From: Hyphomonas atlantica corrig.
Lineage (GTDB): Bacteria; Pseudomonadota; Alphaproteobacteria; Caulobacterales; Hyphomonadaceae
Reading direction: 5' to 3'
NCBI RefSeq assembly: GCF_000682715.1
Contig: NZ_AWFH01000005.1
Location: 36,949-100,948, forward strand
Length of the DNA: 64,000 nt
How positions within the stretch are numbered: the first letter of the stretch is position 1; the number at the start of each line of letters is the position of its first letter. Shown here in pieces: positions 18,913 through 27,569 of this stretch. The translations under genes and the position numbers were made by a program. Under the pieces are notes generated by a model. That model saw only the letters and a program-made list of their open reading frames with translations. It searched no databases and had not been told where the DNA came from.

Positions 18913-20070
18913 CTAGTCTCCCTGCATCGCAGTAAACCCGGCGTCGAGGTCGGCAATCAGATCGTCCGGTGATTCCAGGCCGACATGGATGCGTAACAAA
19001 GGGCCGGCCTTGTCGTGGATCCAGTGATCCGCAGACCGGTTGAGCTGCGGATCGCAAGGGATGATCAGGCTTTCAAAGCCGCCCCAGGAAAAGCCCATGG
19101 AGAAGAGTTCCAGACTGTCAAAGAAGCGCTTGAGCGCATTTGATCCTGTGGCATTCAGAACGAATGAGAAGAGGCCGTTGGAACCCGAAAAGTCCCGTTT
19201 CCAAAGAGCGTGATCCGGATGGTCTTCGAGGGCCGGATGTAGCACTTGCGAAACTTCATTCCGTTGAGACAGCCAATGAGCCAGTTTGAGCCCAGCCGCT
19301 TCGTGGGCATCAAGACGGGTTTTCAAACTGCGCAAGCCACGAAGCGCGGTATAGGCGTCGTCCGGGGCAAGGCTGATGCCCCAATCGTCTGCGCAATCGA
19401 GAACATCCTGCGCGATACGCTTGTCGCGGCTCATGACGGCGCCGCCGAATACATCTGCATGCCCGACCACATATTTTGTCAGCGCCTGAACGGAAAGGTC
19501 GACGCCAAGATCCAGCGGCCTGTGTAGCAGCCCGGCACCCCACGTATTGTCCAGAATGGTCCGGATATTGTGCTTTTTTGCAATCTCGACAATCGCTGGC
19601 GTGTCGCTGATTTCGAATGTCAGGGAGCCTGGAGATTCCAGATAGATGACGCGCGTATTCGGCTGGATGTATTCAGCAATGTTGGCGCCGCATCTTGGGG
19701 GGAAACGAGTCGCGCTTATCCCCATATTCTGCAGCCTGCGTTCGAGATACCGCGCAGTTGGTCCGTAGGCGGAGTCCGTGAACAAGACATGGTCGCCAGC
19801 CTTCACCTGACTGCCGATGGCGAGGGCGCATGCCTGCAATCCATTTGATGTCAGCTTCGCGTGACTGGCATTTTCGAGAACGCATAGCGCGGCTTCGAGC
19901 TCGCGGTGGACAGACAGGCCCATACGTCCATAGCCGGGCTTTGCGCCATAGAGATCAGAAGATGTATCGAACAGGACTGTCGAAGCACGCTCAACCGGTG
20001 GATTGACGGTCTTCTGGTCCATTCGGCGGCCGCGCGTATGGATCAAGCGGGTCGCGGTGTCTTTTGTCAT
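18913..20070 (-). CDS. metC: Cystathionine beta-lyase-like PLP enzyme
   Basis: PLP-dependent Cys/Met metabolism enzyme of 385 aa. Diagnostic parts are YGRMG near the substrate site, TSNGLQACALAI, the Asp of TILDNTWGAGLL, and the PLP Lys in VQALTKYVVGHADVFGG. The family cleaves cystathionine to homocysteine, ammonia and pyruvate; some members act on cysteine or methionine instead. Its start overlaps the sulfurtransferase stop by 4 nt (ATGA), so the two are coupled. Confidence 0.85.
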   Translation of the reverse strand: MTKDTATRLIHTRGRRMDQKTVNPPVERASTVLFDTSSDLYGAKPGYGRMGLSVHRELEAALCVLENASHAKLTSNGLQACALAIGSQVKAGDHVLFTDSAYGPTARYLERRLQNMGISATRFPPRCGANIAEYIQPNTRVIYLESPGSLTFEISDTPAIVEIAKKHNIRTILDNTWGAGLLHRPLDLGVDLSVQALTKYVVGHADVFGGAVMSRDKRIAQDVLDCADDWGISLAPDDAYTALRGLRSLKTRLDAHEAAGLKLAHWLSQRNEVSQVLHPALEDHPDHALWKRDFSGSNGLFSFVLNATGSNALKRFFDSLELFSMGFSWGGFESLIIPCDPQLNRSADHWIHDKAGPLLRIHVGLESPDDLIADLDAGFTAMQGD

Positions 20071-20912
20071 GCGGCGCCTTTTGCGATTGGGCGAGAGCTG
20101 TCAGAGGCCCATTCCGTCCATGACCCGTCATAAACGGCGACGTCCCAATTGCCGAGGCGCGCGAGGGCGAGGGCGGTGACAGCAGCGGATACGCCGGATC
20201 CGCACGTCGAGATCGTTGGTGCCATCGGATCTGCGAACAATGTCCGAAGCTCGTCCGCGGATTTCAGCCTGTCGTCGGGTGTTCTCAATTCTCCAGATGG
20301 CTGGCAGATGCTGCCCGGAATGTGCCCTGAAGGGAGGCCCTCGCGTGGCTCCGGTGCGTCGCCGGAAAAACGCTCTGGTGATCTTGAGTCAATGATGGTG
20401 TGAGACCCGGCCTCTGAGGCTGCGAGAACCTGGTTTGCATCCTTCACCAAGTCGGAGCGCACACGTGCCGTGAAGTGGCGTTCGACAGGTACGGGCGGCA
20501 GGTCTTCGAGTTCGCCACCCGCGTCAATCCATGCCTGCAATCCGCCATCGAGGACCTTCACATCCTTTTGGCCCATCACGCGCAACATCCACCAGACGCG
20601 TGCCGACGCGAAGAACTTGAACTGGTCGTACACAATGATGCGGTTGCCGTCGCCAATACCGAGTTTGCGGACGCGTGATGAGAACATCACCGGGTCGGGC
20701 AGCATGTGCGGCAGGTCAGTGCCCCCAGCCTTGATCGCGTCAATGTCGAAATAGACCGAGCCTGGAATGTGGCCTTCGCTCCAGGCCTGGCGCCCGGTTT
20801 TCTCCATGTTGAGGAAAGGTGGAAACCAGGTGGCATCGACCACTCTGACATCAGGGGCGGTGATGTTCTCTTTCAGCCATTCGGCGGTGACGAGCGGATC
20901 TTCGTGTTCCAT
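20067..20912 (-). CDS. sseA: 3-mercaptopyruvate/thiosulfate sulfurtransferase
   Basis: Two-domain rhodanese of 281 aa. The inactive N-terminal domain (1-140) contains GHIPGSVYFDID; the active C-terminal domain (150-281) contains the Cys loop STCGSGVSA. The CGSGVSA loop is the 3-mercaptopyruvate type rather than the CRKGVT-type loop of thiosulfate enzymes. It lies between the cysteine synthase and cystathionine lyase genes, 3 nt from the former, so the three form a sulfur amino-acid operon. Confidence 0.92.
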   Translation of the reverse strand: MEHEDPLVTAEWLKENITAPDVRVVDATWFPPFLNMEKTGRQAWSEGHIPGSVYFDIDAIKAGGTDLPHMLPDPVMFSSRVRKLGIGDGNRIIVYDQFKFFASARVWWMLRVMGQKDVKVLDGGLQAWIDAGGELEDLPPVPVERHFTARVRSDLVKDANQVLAASEAGSHTIIDSRSPERFSGDAPEPREGLPSGHIPGSICQPSGELRTPDDRLKSADELRTLFADPMAPTISTCGSGVSAAVTALALARLGNWDVAVYDGSWTEWASDSSRPIAKGAA

Positions 20913-20915
20913 GAA

Positions 20916-21920
20916 TCAGGCCTCCATCCAGTCGGGCACAGGAAGGTCCTTCAATTTCAGGAACTCCGGATTGTAGAGCTTAGACTGGTAGCGATTGCCA
21001 TAGTCGCAGAGCATGGTGACAATGGTGTGGCCCGGTCCAAGGTCCTTTGCCATCTGAACCGCGCCGGCCACGTTGATCCCGGCGGAACCTCCAAGGCAGA
21101 GGCCTTCATTGCGAACCAGATCGAACAGGATATTCAGCGCTTCCTCATCGGTGCAGCGGTAGGCGCGGTCAACTTCAATGCCCTCAAGGTTCGCCGTTAT
21201 CCGTCCCTGACCGATTCCTTCGGTGATGGACGTGCCTTCAGACTTCAGCTCGCCATTCTTGTAGTATTCGTACAATGCGGCGCCGCCGGGGTCTGCGATG
21301 CCAATCTGGATGTCCTTGCTTTTTTCCTTGAGGGCCAGAGAGACACCGCCCAGCGTACCTCCGGAGCCAACAGCGCAGATGAACGCATCCAGCTTTCCGT
21401 CGGTTTGGGTCCAGATTTCCTGGCCGGTCGTATCGTAGTGGGCCTTCCGGTTAGAGACATTGTCGAATTGATTGGCCCAGATTGCGCCGTTCGGCTCTGA
21501 CTTGGCGAGGTCTTCCGCGAGGCGGCGGGAGAATTGCTGGTAATTATTGGGATTTTTGTATGGGACCGCGTCAACTTCGATCAGTTCTGCGCCGAGCAGC
21601 CGGATGGCGTCTTTCTTCTCCTGGCTCTGCGTGCGCGGCATGACAATGACGACGCGATAGCCAAGCGCCGCGCCCACAAGCGCGAGCCCGATGCCGGTAT
21701 TCCCCGCTGTGCCTTCGACGATGGTGCCACCAGGCTTCAGCTCTCCTGACGCCTCTGCATCACGCACGATCCCCAGCGCAGGGCGATCTTTCACGGATTG
21801 ACCGGGATTCAGGAACTCGCACTTGCCGAGAATTTCACAGCCGGTTTCGTCTGATACCTGGTTGAGACGGAGCAGGGGGGTGTTGCCGATAAGGTCGATC
21901 ACCGAGCGATGAAACTGCAT
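20916..21920 (-). CDS. cysK: Cysteine synthase A-like PLP enzyme
   Basis: O-acetylserine sulfhydrylase-type enzyme of 334 aa that makes cysteine from O-acetylserine and sulfide. NPGQSVKDRPA carries the PLP Lys, GSGGTLGG holds the PLP phosphate, and GLCLGGSAG is the C-terminal Ser/Asn region. The substrate loop reads EGTAGNTG where CysK usually has TSGNTG; this Thr-Ala change is typical of a subgroup sometimes called CysK-like or Cds1-like, some of which act on cysteine. First gene of the sulfur operon, divergent from the ChrR-like gene. Confidence 0.85.
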   Translation of the reverse strand: MQFHRSVIDLIGNTPLLRLNQVSDETGCEILGKCEFLNPGQSVKDRPALGIVRDAEASGELKPGGTIVEGTAGNTGIGLALVGAALGYRVVIVMPRTQSQEKKDAIRLLGAELIEVDAVPYKNPNNYQQFSRRLAEDLAKSEPNGAIWANQFDNVSNRKAHYDTTGQEIWTQTDGKLDAFICAVGSGGTLGGVSLALKEKSKDIQIGIADPGGAALYEYYKNGELKSEGTSITEGIGQGRITANLEGIEVDRAYRCTDEEALNILFDLVRNEGLCLGGSAGINVAGAVQMAKDLGPGHTIVTMLCDYGNRYQSKLYNPEFLKLKDLPVPDWMEA

Positions 21921-22014
21921 CAGGAGGGGTCCGATTCTGGTCGTTCTGTTGTGCCATCGAAGCTAGTGCGCAAAGGCCGTTTTCACAACCGCTGGAAATC
22001 CTGCAGATGCAAGG

Positions 22015-22044
22015 TGATCCGAGGAGCGTCGCAGTGCGTAACGA
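22015..22044 (+). promoter_or_regulatory. ECF11 (RpoE-ChrR)-like promoter
   Basis: TGATCC at 22015-22020 and TAACGA at 22039-22044 are separated by 18 bp. This is close to the TGATCC / TAAGA pair recognised by the singlet-oxygen sigma factor RpoE (ECF11) in Rhodobacter. A start near 22051 would leave about 30 nt to the TTG codon of the ChrR-like gene, with AAGGA in between. The downstream genes (ChrR-like, photolyase) are the type expected in that regulon. The sigma factor gene itself is not in the window. Confidence 0.6.
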
Positions 22045-22079
22045 TAGCGACAGACACTTATTATATAAGGACACCTCGC

Positions 22080-22637
22080 TTGACCCGGAACGACACGTAT
22101 ATCGCCTTCATGATGGACCACGCTGCTGGGAACCATCCGGAGTCCTTTGCGCTGGCAGCGGATCTGCACGTCGCACTCAACCCGGATGGCGCCGAAACGG
22201 CGGATATCTGGTCGATGATCGGGGGCGTCCTGCTGGAGTCTTCTGATATCGCCGAAACGGGCGGGACTGTATACGCTCACAAACGGGTGCAGTCGCGAAA
22301 GTCAGGCTTGTCTGCAGCAGGATTGCTGGCGCAGCCCATGGAGTCTCTCAAATGGCGGCGCGGCCTGTTAGGCGTGCAATACGCATCCGCCGGGGCACCG
22401 GGAACCAAATTCATGAAGCTGGACCCGGGACAATCGGCGCCAATGCATGGTCATGGCGATTTGGAAGCAACCGTCGTGCTGTCCGGGCGTTTCTCTGATG
22501 GACATGGGACCTATTCACGCGGTGATCTCGTGCTTGGTCAGCCCGGCATGCGGCATAAGCCGTCCGCGGTCGGTGAGGAAGCCTGTGTCTGCTTCGTGGC
22601 CCATCGGCCGAACAATTTCTGGAGAATCTTCCAATGA
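22080..22637 (+). CDS. ChrR-like cupin protein with degenerate zinc site
   Basis: Protein of about 185 aa with the two-domain layout of the anti-sigma factor ChrR. The N-terminal domain (MDHAAGNHPESFALAADLHV) keeps the helix pattern, but the zinc ligands HX3CX2C are replaced (LHVALNPDGAE has no Cys), so the anti-sigma zinc site is probably lost. The C-terminal cupin (about 95-185) retains its histidines and Glu (HGHGDLEATVVLSG, GMRHKP). I chose TTG at 22080 because AAGGA lies 8 nt upstream and the frame before it is not conserved; ATG at 22110 is an alternative. Confidence 0.7.
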   Translation: MTRNDTYIAFMMDHAAGNHPESFALAADLHVALNPDGAETADIWSMIGGVLLESSDIAETGGTVYAHKRVQSRKSGLSAAGLLAQPMESLKWRRGLLGVQYASAGAPGTKFMKLDPGQSAPMHGHGDLEATVVLSGRFSDGHGTYSRGDLVLGQPGMRHKPSAVGEEACVCFVAHRPNNFWRIFQ

Positions 22638-23302
22638 AACGCACACTCGCAGTCCTGTTTGCCTCTACCGCAATGATCGCCTCACCTGCTGCCGCCAAGA
22701 ATTCTGGGGGTGCGTGGACACCGGAGCCGGGTGATGTCATCGAATTTGATGTGCTCCGCAAAGGCAAACCGTTCGGCTCGCACTCGGTGACGTTTGGTGA
22801 GGACTCAAACGGTCGACTGACAGCCAGGACGGATGTGCTGCTGAAAGCTGGGCTGGGCCCTATCACGGTGTTCAAGTACGAATTGGACGCCACCGAGGTC
22901 TGGCAGGATGGTCAACTTGTCTCGCTGAACGGCGAGGTCAATGATGACGGCAAGGAAGGCCAGGTAACAGCGACGCGGGCCGGCAATGAACTGGACGTTG
23001 ATGGAACCCAATTTGACGGCCGGGTAACGGCATCGATCATTCCGTCCAGTCACTGGAATTTTGCAGCCACGAAGGCTACCGAACTCTTGTCGACCGAGGA
23101 TGGTGAAATCCTTGATGTGTCCGTGTCCGAACAAGGCAAGGAAGTGATCGTTGCCGCTGGCGAGGAAGTGGAGGCCGCGCGGTACTTGCTGGACTCCGAT
23201 ATTGACGTGACGCTGTGGTATGATGAGGCGGGGCGCTGGCTGAAGCTTGCGTTCGAGGCGCGCGGTCAGGACATCGAATACGTGCTTACAAAGCCGTACT
23301 GA
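22634..23302 (+). CDS. DUF6134 secreted protein
   Basis: Exported protein of 222 aa with a signal peptide (MKRTLAVLFASTAMIASPAAA). The body is beta-rich with VIEFDVLRKGKPFGSHSV near the start and DIDVTLWYDEAGRWLKLAF near the end, matching DUF6134. No function is known for the family. The start overlaps the ChrR-like stop (ATGA at 22634-22637) and the photolyase starts 12 nt downstream, so it belongs to a stress or light operon. Confidence 0.75.
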   Translation: MKRTLAVLFASTAMIASPAAAKNSGGAWTPEPGDVIEFDVLRKGKPFGSHSVTFGEDSNGRLTARTDVLLKAGLGPITVFKYELDATEVWQDGQLVSLNGEVNDDGKEGQVTATRAGNELDVDGTQFDGRVTASIIPSSHWNFAATKATELLSTEDGEILDVSVSEQGKEVIVAAGEEVEAARYLLDSDIDVTLWYDEAGRWLKLAFEARGQDIEYVLTKPY

Positions 23303-23314
23303 CACAGATTACAA

Positions 23315-24847
23315 ATGCCATCCCTGATACTGGTTCTGGGCGATCAATTGTCGCTTAGCATGTCATCCCTGAAAGATGCGAACCCTGAATCAGACATTGT
23401 TCTGATGGCGGAGGTTATGGAGGAGGCGACATATGTCGGGCACCACAAGAAAAAGCTCGCCTTCGTATTTTCTGCGATGCGCCATTTTGCCCATGAACTC
23501 GAGAAGAAAGGCTTCTCGGTTCGTTATGTGCACCTGACGGACAAGAACAATCAGGGGGCTTTGCGAGCGGAAGTTTCACGTGCGATCGAAGACCTGTCTG
23601 ATGTGGAGAAGCTGATCGTCACCAAGCCGGGTGAATGGCGCCTGCTGGCCGATATGGAAGATTGGCCAGATCTCTTCGACGTTGAAGTGGAGCTGCGTGA
23701 CGATACGCGCTTCATCGCGACATTGGACGATTTCTCTGATTGGGCTGCGGATAGAAAGCAGCTCCGTATGGAATATTTCTATCGCGAGATGCGCCGAAAA
23801 ACCGGTCTTCTCATGGATGGCGATGAACCTGCTGGTGGAGAGTGGAATTATGATCAGGAAAATCGCAAGCGGTTGCCGAACTCCAAGCAGACACCGCAAC
23901 GGTGGTTTTGCGAGCCGGATGACATCACGCAAGAGGTGATGGATCTGGTTGAAGATCAGTTTCCGGATAACTTTGGACGCCTCAGACCTTTTAACTATGG
24001 GGTCACACAAAAGCAGGCTGAGGCTGCGCGAGATGCGTTCATCTCAGATATTCTTCCGGGGTTTGGAGACTATCAGGACGCGATGGCGCAGGAAGAGCCG
24101 TGGATGTGGCATTCGATCCTGTCGCTGTATCTCAATGTGGGGCTGCTGGACCCGCTGGATCTTTGCAAGCGCGCGGAAGCGGAATGGCGGGAAGGGCGCG
24201 CGCCTTTGAACGCTGTAGAAGGGTTCGTTCGTCAGATCCTGGGATGGCGCGAATATGTGCGGGGGCTGTATTGGTACAAGGGGCCGGAATACAAGAACAG
24301 CAATTTCCTGAACGCACAGAATGATATGCCGGAGTTCTACTGGACTGGCGAGACCGATATGGCCTGTATGTCCGACGCAATCCAGCAAACCATCGAACAT
24401 GCGTATGCGCACCATATTCAGCGCCTGATGGTTACGGGGAATTTTGCGCTGCTGACGGGCATCCACCCCGATCAGGTCAACAACTGGTACATGCGCGTTT
24501 ATGCCGACGCCTATGAATGGGTCGAGCTGCCCAATACGCATGGTATGGCATTATTCGCCGATGGCGGCGTGATCGCCTCCAAGCCCTACGCAGCCAGCGC
24601 AAACTATATCAACAAGATGTCGGATTATTGCGGCAACTGCCGATACAATCACAAGGGGCGGGTAGAAGACGACGCTTGCCCGTTCAACGCATTGTACTGG
24701 AATTTTCTGATCCGGAACCAGGACGTGTTGCAGACTAATCCGCGCATGGGTCTTGTCCTCAAGAATGTTGAGCGACTGAGTGACGACGACCGGAAACAGA
24801 TACAGGCGCGTGCAGCCAGTCTGATGAAGTCATTCGGAATGTGTTGA
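23315..24847 (+). CDS. phrB: PhrB-type (6-4) photolyase with iron-sulfur cluster
   Basis: FAD light-driven DNA repair enzyme of 510 aa from the FeS-BCP family. The N-terminal LILVLGDQLS fold and the antenna domain (1-150) are followed by the catalytic FAD domain (HHIQRLMVTGNFALL, DAYEWVELPNTHGMA). Four Cys for the 4Fe-4S cluster lie at residues 351, 439, 442 and 455, within one residue of the known PhrB positions. Operon with the ChrR-like and DUF6134 genes behind an ECF11-like promoter, which fits light/ROS control. Confidence 0.93.
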   Translation: MPSLILVLGDQLSLSMSSLKDANPESDIVLMAEVMEEATYVGHHKKKLAFVFSAMRHFAHELEKKGFSVRYVHLTDKNNQGALRAEVSRAIEDLSDVEKLIVTKPGEWRLLADMEDWPDLFDVEVELRDDTRFIATLDDFSDWAADRKQLRMEYFYREMRRKTGLLMDGDEPAGGEWNYDQENRKRLPNSKQTPQRWFCEPDDITQEVMDLVEDQFPDNFGRLRPFNYGVTQKQAEAARDAFISDILPGFGDYQDAMAQEEPWMWHSILSLYLNVGLLDPLDLCKRAEAEWREGRAPLNAVEGFVRQILGWREYVRGLYWYKGPEYKNSNFLNAQNDMPEFYWTGETDMACMSDAIQQTIEHAYAHHIQRLMVTGNFALLTGIHPDQVNNWYMRVYADAYEWVELPNTHGMALFADGGVIASKPYAASANYINKMSDYCGNCRYNHKGRVEDDACPFNALYWNFLIRNQDVLQTNPRMGLVLKNVERLSDDDRKQIQARAASLMKSFGMC

Positions 24848-24904
24848 GGCGCACCACTGGCGGAGTGGCGCGTGTCGGTTTCGTCATTGCTCAGACATTC
24901 CAGA

Positions 24905-27199
24905 TTACTCGTCAGTCTTTTTCTTGCTGCGATTGCTGAGCAATCCGCCAAGTGCCTGAAGCGCAGCGTCCTCCGCGGAAGTCGGCGCGTCTTCATCGGA
25001 TGAATCAGCGTCACCTTGCGCGCCTCCAACACCTAGCAACCCATTGATCACGGATTCTGTGCTGCCTGCACTTCCATCTTCAGTCAGGCCGAGTTCCTGC
25101 AACACACGTGATCCAAGCTCCGCTTTCAGGGCATTGGTGACTCCGCTGAGGTCAGGGGTAACCTTGGGATTGTCCCAAGCGCCGAATATGCGCACCGGCA
25201 CGGGAATTCCGTTCAGCTGGACAACACTGCCTTGCCCCTGAGCGGCCTTGTCTACGCTGGTGGCAAGCCGCAAATCCATTGACTGACCGGCCAGATTGAT
25301 TTGTCCACTTCCATCGATTCCCAACACCGGGTTCAACAGCTTCATGAGATCAACATTGGCCACCCCGTCATTGATGGTGAGGACCGTGTCAAAGCTGGAA
25401 AAATCCGTCTCCGCATTCTCTGACAAGGCTTCGCTGAAATTGAGGTTCTGCACTGATCCGGTTGCCACCGCCTCTTTCAGCGTCGACGCGCTGCGTACCA
25501 GGGCAGCCACGTTCAGCCCCTTGATCACGCCTTCAGAGAGATTGGTCGATACCTGACCATCCAGCGCGTTCATGATCTCATCAATCGAGCCACCGGTAGA
25601 CTGCGCAGAGACCTTGAACTGTCCGGTTCCTGTCAGACTGTCGAACCCTGCCAATGTATCGAGTAGGTTCGATACAGCGACGTTCTCGCCCTGCATGTCG
25701 AAATTCACCTTGGGCGCGGTGGGGCGTGCATCTACTGTAAGCTTGCCAAGCCAGTTGCCATTGAACGCCTTGAATTGAGAGAGGTCTGCAGTGAGGAGCC
25801 CATTTGAGAGATCCACCTCCATGACTGCATCGGTGAGCGTGATGTCGCCGATCGTCAATGTGCCAACCTTCAGGTCCAGATTGGCATTCACTGATTTGAG
25901 GCCAGACAGGTCAAGTGGTTCGTCGCTCCATGGCTGGATGCCCTTGGACGTCGTTGATGCATCCTGTTCCGGCTCTCCCATGAAGGGCGTCAGGTCGAGC
26001 GTTGGCATGTCCAGATCCCCGATGATGCGAGGTGTTGCTGCCGAAAGGTCTATGCCAGCCTTTCCAGTGCCGCTCAGCTCATCAAGCGAGAGAGACAGAT
26101 TGTTGACCATGATGGATTTGAAACTGCCCGCGGCCGCGCCCGATACGGCAAAGGACTGAAGTGTGTCGCCCGGCGCCAATTCAGTGTCAGCGGCTGCGAG
26201 CAAGCCTCTCAGCTCCTTGCTTGAAACCGATAGATTGCCACTGATTGAGCCATCTCCGGCGAGGGACACGTCACCAGCATATGATGCACTCAGCAATTCA
26301 CTAGAATGCGACAGGTCCAGCCCTGTGAATACCAAGGCATCAAGTGGGCCATTGGCCTGACCTGAAATCTGGACCCGTCCAAGTGCATCTTGTGCAGGCA
26401 GCTCCAGATCGAACTGGCGAGCCAGCGCCGCCACATCGGATGAGGCGATATTGAATGCCCCATCGACGCTCGGCGCGTCACCCAATTGTACGTTTCCGTC
26501 ATAGCGGATGTCGCCCAGATTGGACGAGAGTTTGAACTCCATTGTCGCGGGCAGATTACTGGTCAGCGCTTCCGGTGTTTCCAGTCGAAGTGACAGGTCG
26601 AACACCTGATTCTGGAACAGCCCGCTTGCCTCTGCGGACAAGGGCTGGTCCATGCCGCGAAGCGAAGCCTGAAGATCAAAGTCTGTCAGCTCATACGTTT
26701 TGCCCGACTCGTCATCCTGGTATGTCAGGGACGCGTTCTGCAGGACCGCCGACGCAATACCTGCATCGAAGCCGCCCCCGGAATTTTCAGTGGTCTCAGA
26801 AGGGGTGTCGCTGGAGGCGAGTTCCCAATTCGTGCTGCCATCCGCTTTTCGCTGGAGGAATACGTCTGCGTCTACGAATGCGATTTCCTGAACATCCACG
26901 CGTCTGGACAGCAGGGGCATCCATTTGACGGATCCGCGCAATTCGCCCGCCTCAATCATGTATGGAGTCGCAAAGCCATCGGGATTCGCCACTGTAACTT
27001 CGGACACCGACGCAGCGATTCTTGGAAACACAGAAATGTTCACATCGCCCGCCAGAATCACTTCCCGCTGCAGCGCATTCGTGGCGGCGGTCTCGATCTG
27101 CTTCTTGTAGACAGACTTCGGAATGAAGAAAGGCACTGAAAATGCAGCAATTATCAGCAGGAGTAGGACGCCGGAGAGGATGACAAGAACGCGTTTCAT
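24905..27199 (-). CDS. AsmA-family envelope protein
   Basis: Large protein (764 aa) with an N-terminal TM anchor (MKRVLVILSGVLLLLIIAAF) and a long beta-rich periplasmic body typical of AsmA/TamB-like proteins, which are bridges for phospholipid transport to the outer membrane. The C-terminal part carries LNGIPVPVRIFGAWDNPKVTPD, read as VPVRIFGAWDNPKV, an AsmA_2 element. A low-complexity acidic stretch (about 725-745) precedes the end. It is a single gene, convergent with the photolyase (57 nt gap). Confidence 0.85.
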   Translation of the reverse strand: MKRVLVILSGVLLLLIIAAFSVPFFIPKSVYKKQIETAATNALQREVILAGDVNISVFPRIAASVSEVTVANPDGFATPYMIEAGELRGSVKWMPLLSRRVDVQEIAFVDADVFLQRKADGSTNWELASSDTPSETTENSGGGFDAGIASAVLQNASLTYQDDESGKTYELTDFDLQASLRGMDQPLSAEASGLFQNQVFDLSLRLETPEALTSNLPATMEFKLSSNLGDIRYDGNVQLGDAPSVDGAFNIASSDVAALARQFDLELPAQDALGRVQISGQANGPLDALVFTGLDLSHSSELLSASYAGDVSLAGDGSISGNLSVSSKELRGLLAAADTELAPGDTLQSFAVSGAAAGSFKSIMVNNLSLSLDELSGTGKAGIDLSAATPRIIGDLDMPTLDLTPFMGEPEQDASTTSKGIQPWSDEPLDLSGLKSVNANLDLKVGTLTIGDITLTDAVMEVDLSNGLLTADLSQFKAFNGNWLGKLTVDARPTAPKVNFDMQGENVAVSNLLDTLAGFDSLTGTGQFKVSAQSTGGSIDEIMNALDGQVSTNLSEGVIKGLNVAALVRSASTLKEAVATGSVQNLNFSEALSENAETDFSSFDTVLTINDGVANVDLMKLLNPVLGIDGSGQINLAGQSMDLRLATSVDKAAQGQGSVVQLNGIPVPVRIFGAWDNPKVTPDLSGVTNALKAELGSRVLQELGLTEDGSAGSTESVINGLLGVGGAQGDADSSDEDAPTSAEDAALQALGGLLSNRSKKKTDE

Positions 27200-27358
27200 G
27201 GGGGAGCCTCAATAGTGGAGCGGCAGGGTTTCATGGGAATATGGCCGGGGAATGACAGCTTTATACAGAAAAGTACAAATTCGCGTGAAGTTCCCCGCTT
27301 GACCGGCCATCCGGGGTCTAATAGAGAAGCGGCTCGCCGGATTGCGGCAAGGAAATGC
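27200..27358. other. Intergenic region before tRNA-Asp
   Basis: A 159-bp gap between the AsmA gene start and the tRNA. No ORF with a start site was recognised. It should hold the tRNA promoter and that of the AsmA gene. Confidence 0.4.
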
Positions 27359-27435
27359 GCGGGTGTAGCTCAGCTGGTTAGAGTGCCGGCCTGTCACGCC
27401 GGAGGTCGCGGGTTCGAGCCCCGTCACTCGCGCCA
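27359..27435 (+). tRNA. tRNA-Asp (anticodon GTC)
   Basis: A 77-nt cloverleaf. Acceptor GCGGGTG pairs with CACTCGC (one G-T pair), TA is at positions 8-9, the D arm is GCTC...GAGT, the anticodon stem CCGGC/GCCGG encloses CTGTCAC with anticodon GTC, the T arm has GGTTCGAGCC, and discriminator G is followed by an encoded CCA. It is the left boundary and probable attachment site of the mobile element: a tyrosine recombinase follows directly. Confidence 0.97.
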
Positions 27436-27528
27436 TTTCTCTCGAAATGGTTTCCGTGTAAAGCATTGAAGTTAAACGATATTTTTGATCTCGTTTGCTT
27501 CGCTTTGCATAAAATGGCCGGAATCTGT

Positions 27529-27557
27529 GGACCAAAATGGGACCAGATTGTGGACCA
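27529..27557. repeat. Three GGACCA repeats before the integrase
   Basis: GGACCA occurs at 27529-27534, 27540-27545 and 27552-27557, spaced 11 and 12 bp (about one helical turn). Two of the three copies are extended to TGTGGACCAA or TTGTGGACCAA. The position, between the tRNA 3' end and the integrase start, is where arm-type sites for an integrase or excisionase would lie. Confidence 0.5.
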
Positions 27558-27569
27558 ATGGTCGGCGTC

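Noticed and set aside
22080..22637. Functional zinc anti-sigma factor
   Set aside because: Conserved CxxC and first His are absent and no sigma gene is adjacent.
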